Positions 1 to 4,381 of a stretch of 6,710 bases of DNA are shown here, in pieces; the stretch's first letter is position 1; every line of letters begins with the position of its first letter. Made by a program: the position numbers and the translations under genes. The DNA is from Dinghuibacter sp964544695. Its GTDB lineage: Bacteria; Bacteroidota; Bacteroidia; Chitinophagales; Chitinophagaceae. The notes under the pieces were generated by a model. The model worked only from the letters and a program-made list of their open reading frames with translations. It did not search any database and was not told where the DNA came from. Location of the stretch: assembly GCA_964544695.1 (NCBI GenBank), contig CAZJDB010000166.1:1-6710 (forward strand). The letters run 5' to 3'.

Positions 1-12
1 CGAAACCAAAGC

Positions 13-690
13 CTAATTCTTTCTGTGTAGTAAAGGAAAAAAGTTGTAGCCCAGGCTGAGGGACCAGGCCCGGTTCTTGGCGTTATAGTCCTGCCCGGGA
101 TAAACGATGCCCACCAACCCCAGGTCATACCCCAGGTGTAAGCTCAATCCCATATTCAGCGCATATCCCACCCGGAAAGCCGCTCCCGCGTCGAAACGCT
201 TGAAGCCGCCGTCGTTCGCGCCGTCCCCGAAGGTGGGCTCTCCACCTGATTTTCCGCCTATGCCATAGGCTACGTAGGGCCCCAGGCCTCCTTGAAGGCC
301 TCCGGGTCCCAGGGGGTATTGGTACATGGCCGTGACTGGTAGTTCCAGATAGGTCATTTTAACCTTGGCGCCCCCGACGCTGTATCCCTTTCCTACCAAC
401 TCCAGGTCGCCGCCCAGCATCCATCCTTTTTGGGCTTCGTCTTTATGACTGCCTCCCGGGAACTCGCCCTGAAAGAATTGAGGCACGTTGTCATCCCCAC
501 CGCAATCAAACATATAATCCAGGAACATGGCAACGTTGTTTCTCAAAATGTCCGCCGTGGTATAGGAGGAATTCCCGGTCTCCGGATCGTTTGCGTCCTC
601 GATGGACAATTTGATTCCGTAAGCAATTTCCTTTGGGGAGCAGGCCGAAAGACCCAACATCAGGGCGAGGGAGAGGTATAGGTAACGCAT
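13..690 (-). CDS. Outer-membrane beta-barrel protein (porin-like family), 225 aa
   Basis: Predicted small outer-membrane beta-barrel of the kind abundant in Bacteroidota; substrate and role are unknown. Seen: a hydrophobic signal segment at residues 3-16 ends in L-S-A-C (Cys17), which fits a lipobox. Residues 88-225 are rich in alternating aromatic and Gly-containing strands. These include YLELPVTAMYQYPLG (114-128), the GLGPYVAYGIGGK hairpin (135-147), the FDAGAAFRVGY strand (166-176), HLGYDLGLVGIVYP (185-198) and a terminal strand WSLSLGYNFF (209-218). The order YLE-P, GPYV-YG-GGK, D-GA-F--G, Y--GL and terminal LGY-F matches the outer-membrane beta-barrel family (PF13568-like) as I know it. 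The ATG at 690 was chosen because it begins the signal peptide directly; a GTG 30 codons upstream would add an arginine-rich leader and is unlikely. It lies 105 bases downstream of the dioxygenase on the same strand and could be co-transcribed. The beta-barrel call is fairly sure, the function is not. Confidence 0.8.
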   Translation of the reverse strand: MRYLYLSLALMLGLSACSPKEIAYGIKLSIEDANDPETGNSSYTTADILRNNVAMFLDYMFDCGGDDNVPQFFQGEFPGGSHKDEAQKGWMLGGDLELVGKGYSVGGAKVKMTYLELPVTAMYQYPLGPGGLQGGLGPYVAYGIGGKSGGEPTFGDGANDGGFKRFDAGAAFRVGYALNMGLSLHLGYDLGLVGIVYPGQDYNAKNRAWSLSLGYNFFPLLHRKN

Positions 691-693
691 ACG

Positions 694-725
694 TAAAGCT
701 AGCGCCCCCGCCCTCCCAATGTCAA
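694..725 (-). promoter_or_regulatory. Weak promoter-like pair before the beta-barrel gene
   Basis: On the minus strand TTGACA (725-720) is followed after 18 bases by TAGCTTTA (701-694), which matches five of the six fixed positions of the Bacteroidota -7 element TAnnTTTG. The -7-like box ends only three bases before the ATG at 690, so the transcript would be leaderless or start inside the gene. That makes this placement doubtful. Confidence 0.2.
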
Positions 726-763
726 TACTTACTTCTAGGTATTTTCGGCTGCCCGGGCTGCGA

Positions 764-777
764 CGGCGGCGCCGCCG
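764..777. other. GC-only perfect palindrome between the dioxygenase and barrel genes
   Basis: CGGCGGCGCCGCCG is fully self-complementary and lies 19-32 bases after the dioxygenase stop on the minus strand. In the transcript it could form a 5-bp G-C stem with a 4-base loop, flanked by further pairing of GCGA and UCGC. A second palindrome, GCCCGGGC, follows at 751-758. No U-run follows, so it is not a classical intrinsic terminator; it could act as a transcript-end stabiliser or be a chance product of high G+C. Confidence 0.3.
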
Positions 778-795
778 CACCGCAAGTCGCCTCCG

Positions 796-1920
796 TCAGA
801 GGTTCCCGCGCAGCTCCTGCTCCCGCTCGATGGCCTCGAAGAGCGCCTTGAAATTACCCTTTCCAAAACTCTTCGCTCCCTTTCTTTGAATGATTTCAAA
901 AAACAGCGTAGGCCTGTCCTCGACCGGCTTGGAGAATATCTGTAAGAGATACCCTTCCTCGTCGCGATCCACGAGGATGCCCAATTCGCGGAGGGGCTCG
1001 ATGGACTCGTCGATGGTGCCGACGCGCGACAACAAGTCCTCATAATAGGAAGGTGGCACCTTCAGGAACTCGACGCCCCGGCTGCGCAGATCGGAGACCG
1101 TGGCCACGATGTCGGCCGTGGCCAGGGCTACGTGCTGGACGCCTTCGCCCCGGTAGAATTCCAGGTATTCTTCGACCTGCGATTTCTTTTTCCCCTCGGC
1201 GGGTTCGTTGATGGGGAACTTGACATAGCCGTTCCCGTTACTCATGACCTTGCTCATCAGCGCGGAATATTCGGTGGAAATGTCTTCGTCGTCGAAGGTC
1301 AGGATGTTGCGAAAGCCCATTACGTCCTCGTAGAACTTGACCCACACGTTCATCTGGTTCCAGCCCACGTTGCCCACGCAGTGGTCCACATACAGGAGGC
1401 CCGTGGAGCGCGACTTGAAATAGGGCGTGTCCCAGGCTGCATAACCCGGCAAGAAAGCGCCCGAATACGCGCCACGCTCTACGAAGAGGTGGACGGTGTC
1501 TCCGTAGGTATGGATACCCGATAGGACGACTTCACCATGAGCGTCGTGGAGGCGCGTGGGCTGCATGTACGAGCGACCTCCGCGGTGCGTCGTTTCGGTC
1601 CAGGCGGAATGAGCGTCGTCCACGCGCAAGGCAATCGTGCGCACCCCGTCGCCGTGCAGGGCAACGTGCTCGGCGATCGGGCCGAGACCGCTCAATGGCG
1701 TGGTGAATACGAAGGTGAGCTTGTGCTGGCGGACGGCGTAGCTGGCCCTGTCCCGGACGCCCGTTTCGGGGCCGGCATAGGCCAGGGGCTGGAAGCCGAA
1801 TGCGGTCCTATAGAAATGGGCGGCCTGTTTGGCGTTGCCCACGTAAAATTCGACGTAATCGGTGCCTTGTAATGGGAGAAAATCTACCCCTGCGGGGGCA
1901 GCCTTGGCGGCAGTTTGCAT
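796..1920 (-). CDS. hppD: 4-hydroxyphenylpyruvate dioxygenase
   Basis: Cytoplasmic Fe(II) enzyme that converts 4-hydroxyphenylpyruvate and O2 to homogentisate and CO2, the second step of tyrosine breakdown. The protein is 374 aa, usual for the family. Two vicinal-oxygen-chelate domains are visible. The N-terminal one spans about 18-150 (GTDYVEFYVGNAKQAAHFY start). The C-terminal catalytic one spans about 174-370. The metal triad can be read as His180 (YVDH), His263 (GVQHVAL) and Glu342 (FFEIIQR). Other hallmark stretches are PINEP (236-240), KKSQVEEYLEF (245-255), ELGILVDRDEEGYLLQIFSKP (312-332) and the C-terminal gate helix GKGNFKALFEAIE (353-365). The ATG at 1920 places the start about 17 residues before the first domain, as in relatives. 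No homogentisate dioxygenase or other tyrosine-pathway gene is in the window, so the next step must be encoded elsewhere. The ending EREQELRGNL resembles animal enzymes. The identification is very secure. Confidence 0.97.
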   Translation of the reverse strand: MQTAAKAAPAGVDFLPLQGTDYVEFYVGNAKQAAHFYRTAFGFQPLAYAGPETGVRDRASYAVRQHKLTFVFTTPLSGLGPIAEHVALHGDGVRTIALRVDDAHSAWTETTHRGGRSYMQPTRLHDAHGEVVLSGIHTYGDTVHLFVERGAYSGAFLPGYAAWDTPYFKSRSTGLLYVDHCVGNVGWNQMNVWVKFYEDVMGFRNILTFDDEDISTEYSALMSKVMSNGNGYVKFPINEPAEGKKKSQVEEYLEFYRGEGVQHVALATADIVATVSDLRSRGVEFLKVPPSYYEDLLSRVGTIDESIEPLRELGILVDRDEEGYLLQIFSKPVEDRPTLFFEIIQRKGAKSFGKGNFKALFEAIEREQELRGNL

Positions 1921-2009
1921 AAATTGATTTTGAGATGATGGAATGTGGGAAGGAAAGCGAAGGCCTTAGGGCAGCGCATCCATCGCCAGCGCCTCCATCA
2001 AAAGACAGT

Positions 2010-2026
2010 AGACAAATCGTTTGTCT
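2010..2026. promoter_or_regulatory. Perfect inverted repeat in the divergent intergenic region, candidate operator
   Basis: The 17-base element AGACAAA-TCG-TTTGTCT has two perfect 7-base arms around a 3-base centre. It lies 89 bases before the dioxygenase start and 77 bases before purK, so a dimeric regulator bound here could act on either promoter. Symmetric arms with a short odd spacer are typical of helix-turn-helix dimer sites; which regulator would bind is unknown. As RNA it could also form a small A/U-rich hairpin. The rest of the 183-base interval (1921-2103) shows no clear TAnnTTTG/TTG promoter pair on either strand and no credible small gene. Confidence 0.4.
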
Positions 2027-2089
2027 CCGAATTGCTTATGAGGATAGTCAGGGAGCATTTACCGACATAAAGGTACTATCTTCACGGCC

Positions 2090-2103
2090 GAAAAAAAAAC
2101 GCT
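2090..2103 (+). promoter_or_regulatory. A-rich translation initiation region of purK
   Basis: A run of nine A residues (2091-2099) sits four bases before the purK ATG, with no Shine-Dalgarno-like GGAGG. A-rich leaders without strong Shine-Dalgarno pairing are known to favour translation start in Bacteroidota, and this one supports the chosen start. Confidence 0.45.
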
Positions 2104-3222
2104 ATGTTGCAAAAAGTGGGCATCCTCGGCGGGGGTCAATTGGGCAGGATGCTGCTTCAGGCGGCGGCCAACTATCCCGTCATCACCTACGTCCTGGAAA
2201 ATGACCCCGAATGCCCCGCGGCCAGCCTTTGCCACCACTTCGTGCAGGGTGACATCCGCGACTTCGAGGCGGTCTACCGCTTCGGAAAACAGGTGGACGC
2301 CCTGACGATCGAAATCGAAAGCGTCAACGTAGAGGCCCTGGAACGCCTCGAAGCCGAAGGGGTAAAGGTCTACCCCAAACCCGACGCCTTACGCACGATC
2401 AAAAACAAGATTCTACAGAAAAATTTTTATAAAGAAAAGGGTATCCCCACATCGCCCTTCGTCTTGGTCGAGGGGAAAGCGGCGCTGGCAGATTGCGAGC
2501 TCCCCGCGGTGCAAAAGCTGGGCGAAGGGGGCTACGACGGCCGGGGTGTACAGGTCCTCCGGGACAAACAAGACCTGGGCAAAGGTTTCGATGCCCCATC
2601 GGTGGTGGAAAAGCTGGTCCCTATTAAAAAAGAATTGAGCGTCATCATCGCCACCAACGGCCGCGCCGACCACGCCATCTATCCCCCCACCGAAATGGTG
2701 TTTTATCCCGACCTGAACCTCCTGGACTACCAATTGTGCCCTGCCGATATTGCAAGAGAAACGCTCTGGAAAGCCGAGGCCATTGCCATGATGGTCGTCA
2801 AGGGGCTCGCCTCCCCGGGGATCTTCGCGGTGGAGCTGTTCCTGGACGCCAAAGGGGACATCCTCGTCAATGAAACGGCACCCCGTGTCCACAACAGCGG
2901 GCACCATACGATCGAGGGGAACTGGTGTTCCCAATTCGATATGTTGTGGAGGCTCCTGCTGGGTTATCCCCTGGGCAATACGGCGATCATCCAGACCTCG
3001 GTGCTCCTGAACGTGGTGGGGGCCCCGGGCTCCGAAGGCCCCGCGCGCTACGAGGGTCTCGATGACGTACTGAAGATGGGGAATGCCTTCGTCCACCTCT
3101 ACGGGAAGCGGATCACCAAGCCCGGGCGCAAGATGGGGCACATCAATCTCCTGGGCCCCGACCGAAACGAATTGATCCGCCAGGCGGGCGCTATTAAGAA
3201 ATTGTTACGCGTGGTGGCCTAG
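2104..3222 (+). CDS. purK: 5-(carboxyamino)imidazole ribonucleotide synthase (PurK)
   Basis: Cytoplasmic ATP-grasp enzyme of de novo purine synthesis. It carboxylates 5-aminoimidazole ribonucleotide with bicarbonate and ATP to N5-CAIR, which PurE then rearranges. The protein is 372 aa, within the family range. Seen in order: the N-terminal nucleotide-binding-like fold with GILGGGQLGRM (6-16); TIEIESVNVEAL (68-79); the ATP-grasp lid and glycine-rich loop GEGGYDGRGVQ (140-150); GIFAVELF (239-246) with Glu244; the metal- and phosphate-binding block NETAPRVHNSGHH (256-268); and the C-terminal KPGRKMGHINLLG (339-351). The ATG at 2104 follows a run of nine A residues and gives the typical MLQKVGILGGG start. 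It is transcribed divergently from the dioxygenase. purE, often its neighbour in related genomes, does not follow; an efflux adaptor does, after 118 bases. No frameshift or missing motif was noticed. Confidence 0.97.
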   Translation: MLQKVGILGGGQLGRMLLQAAANYPVITYVLENDPECPAASLCHHFVQGDIRDFEAVYRFGKQVDALTIEIESVNVEALERLEAEGVKVYPKPDALRTIKNKILQKNFYKEKGIPTSPFVLVEGKAALADCELPAVQKLGEGGYDGRGVQVLRDKQDLGKGFDAPSVVEKLVPIKKELSVIIATNGRADHAIYPPTEMVFYPDLNLLDYQLCPADIARETLWKAEAIAMMVVKGLASPGIFAVELFLDAKGDILVNETAPRVHNSGHHTIEGNWCSQFDMLWRLLLGYPLGNTAIIQTSVLLNVVGAPGSEGPARYEGLDDVLKMGNAFVHLYGKRITKPGRKMGHINLLGPDRNELIRQAGAIKKLLRVVA

Positions 3223-3278
3223 GGAAATCATCGCGGCGGTGGCGGCGGCCGAGACCGTGCATCCCCTCGTAGCGCCAG

Positions 3279-3300
3279 TTATCTAGTTACCATAGGATAA
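3279..3300. promoter_or_regulatory. Imperfect inverted repeat upstream of the efflux genes
   Basis: TTATC (3279-3283) and GATAA (3296-3300) are complementary arms, and the pairing extends inward by TA/TA if one base is bulged. The element sits 40 bases before the adaptor ATG in the 118-base gap after purK, a plausible place for a repressor site controlling the pump. No regulator gene is in the window and no clear promoter elements accompany it. The remainder of the gap contains a G+C-rich GGCGGTGGCGGCGG stretch (3235-3248) but no gene or terminator that I can support. Confidence 0.25.
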
Positions 3301-3340
3301 GCTGCGCATTCCGCCGTTGATTGCAAAAAATTCCTCCGGG

Positions 3341-4381
3341 ATGCAAGCCTTATCCAAGCTATCTGTTTTATACCTGCTACTCACCGCCTGCGACCCCCCG
3401 CAGTCGCCAAAAAACAATGATAAAGCCCCGGAAGTCGGCGTCATCGTTGCCAAAACCCAACCCGTTTCCAGCCTCATCGAAGCCAGCGGCACCGTCGTGG
3501 CCAACCAGTCGGTGGCCCTTCAGCCCGAAACGTCAGGACGCCTAATCTACCTGAACGTCCCCGAGGGCAAGCTGATCGACCAGGGTACCATCATCGCGCG
3601 CATCAACGATTCGGACCTGCTGGCCCAGCTGGCCAAGACGAAGGCCTCCCTGGAACTGGCCGTGCAGACGCAGGACCGCTTGTCGAAGCTCCTGGCCATC
3701 AACGGCATCAACCAAAGTAATTACGATACCGCCGCGGGCCAGGTGGTCGGCCTGCGCAACGACCTGGATTACTACCAGGCCCTGATCGAAAAGACCATCG
3801 TGCGCGCGCCCTTCAGGGGCGTGCTGGGCCTGAGGCAGGTTAGCCTGGGCGCTTATCTTTCTCCATCTAATGTCATCGCTACGCTGCAGCAAACGGATAG
3901 CCTCCGGATCGACTTCACCATCCCCGACGCCTATAGCAGCATTATTAAGCGGGGCTCTGTCGTGACCGTGGTCACCGATGGGATCGTCCCCGTGAAAGAG
4001 AAGGCCGTTATCATCGCTATCGAGCCACAGGTGAACGTGCAGACGCGGAACCTCACGGCCAGGGCCATCCTGGTGGGCAGCCGCGCCAACATCGGGTCCT
4101 TCGCGAAAGTATACGTGGATGAAGGGGAAGGCAGGAAGGCGATCATGATCCCCACCAGCGCCCTGATCCCCGATGACCGGAACAACGATGTTGTGGTGGT
4201 CAAAAACGGCAAAGCCGTTTATACGGCGGTCAGCACCGGCATTCGCCAAACTAATCTCGTGGAGATCACGAGCGGCCTGAATCCCGGGGACAGCGTGGTC
4301 GTCAGTGGGCTCCTCTTCACCCGCGTAAATGGTCCGGTCAGGATCGATACCGTCACCAGCCTGGAGGCCTTTACCCAATGA
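3341..4381 (+). CDS. RND efflux periplasmic adaptor (membrane fusion protein), lipoprotein
   Basis: Periplasmic adaptor linking an RND pump to an outer-membrane channel; 346 aa from the ATG at 3341. Seen: a signal segment ending in LTAC (lipobox, Cys17) followed by Asp18, so it is probably lipid-anchored as AcrA is. Domains in order: lipoyl-like half-motif QPETSGRLIYLNVPEGKLID (61-80); a coiled-coil hairpin about 90-152 whose tip carries RLSKLLAINGINQSNYD (113-129); second lipoyl half VRAPFRGVLGLRQVSLGAYL (154-173); beta-barrel about 186-258 (DSLRIDFTIP, RNLTARA, GSFAKVYV); and membrane-proximal domain about 265-337 (AIMIPTSALIPDD to SGLNPGDSVVVSGL). A TTG eight codons earlier (3317) is in frame, but the ATG sits directly before the signal peptide with a six-A tract 10-16 bases ahead, so I prefer it. 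Its stop overlaps the permease start by four bases. Substrate specificity cannot be read from the sequence. Confidence 0.95.
   Translation: MQALSKLSVLYLLLTACDPPQSPKNNDKAPEVGVIVAKTQPVSSLIEASGTVVANQSVALQPETSGRLIYLNVPEGKLIDQGTIIARINDSDLLAQLAKTKASLELAVQTQDRLSKLLAINGINQSNYDTAAGQVVGLRNDLDYYQALIEKTIVRAPFRGVLGLRQVSLGAYLSPSNVIATLQQTDSLRIDFTIPDAYSSIIKRGSVVTVVTDGIVPVKEKAVIIAIEPQVNVQTRNLTARAILVGSRANIGSFAKVYVDEGEGRKAIMIPTSALIPDDRNNDVVVVKNGKAVYTAVSTGIRQTNLVEITSGLNPGDSVVVSGLLFTRVNGPVRIDTVTSLEAFTQ

Noticed and set aside
691..780. GTG start extending the barrel protein by 30 residues with an arginine run
   Set aside because: The arginines come from the GC palindrome; the extension would bury the signal peptide inside the protein.
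1935..2204. 89-codon plus-strand frame running from the intergenic region into purK
   Set aside because: It overlaps the start of purK out of frame, has no domain character and crosses the candidate operator.
2413..3141. 242-codon open frame antisense to purK
   Set aside because: It lies fully opposite a gene with all family motifs, and its translation is low-complexity-like with no recognisable fold. G+C-rich codon bias readily opens antisense frames.
3221..3286. Short open stretch after purK (EIIAAVAAAETVHPLVAPVI then stop) considered as a purE or other gene remnant
   Set aside because: It has no start codon, no PurE motif and only about twenty codons; chance is sufficient.
3317..3340. 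TTG start extending the adaptor by eight residues
   Set aside because: The ATG at 3341 directly begins a well-formed lipoprotein signal peptide, so the longer form is not needed.
3542..4378. 278-codon open frame antisense to the efflux adaptor
   Set aside because: Same reason: it mirrors a well-supported gene and its His/Asp/Gly-rich translation looks like a codon-bias artefact.
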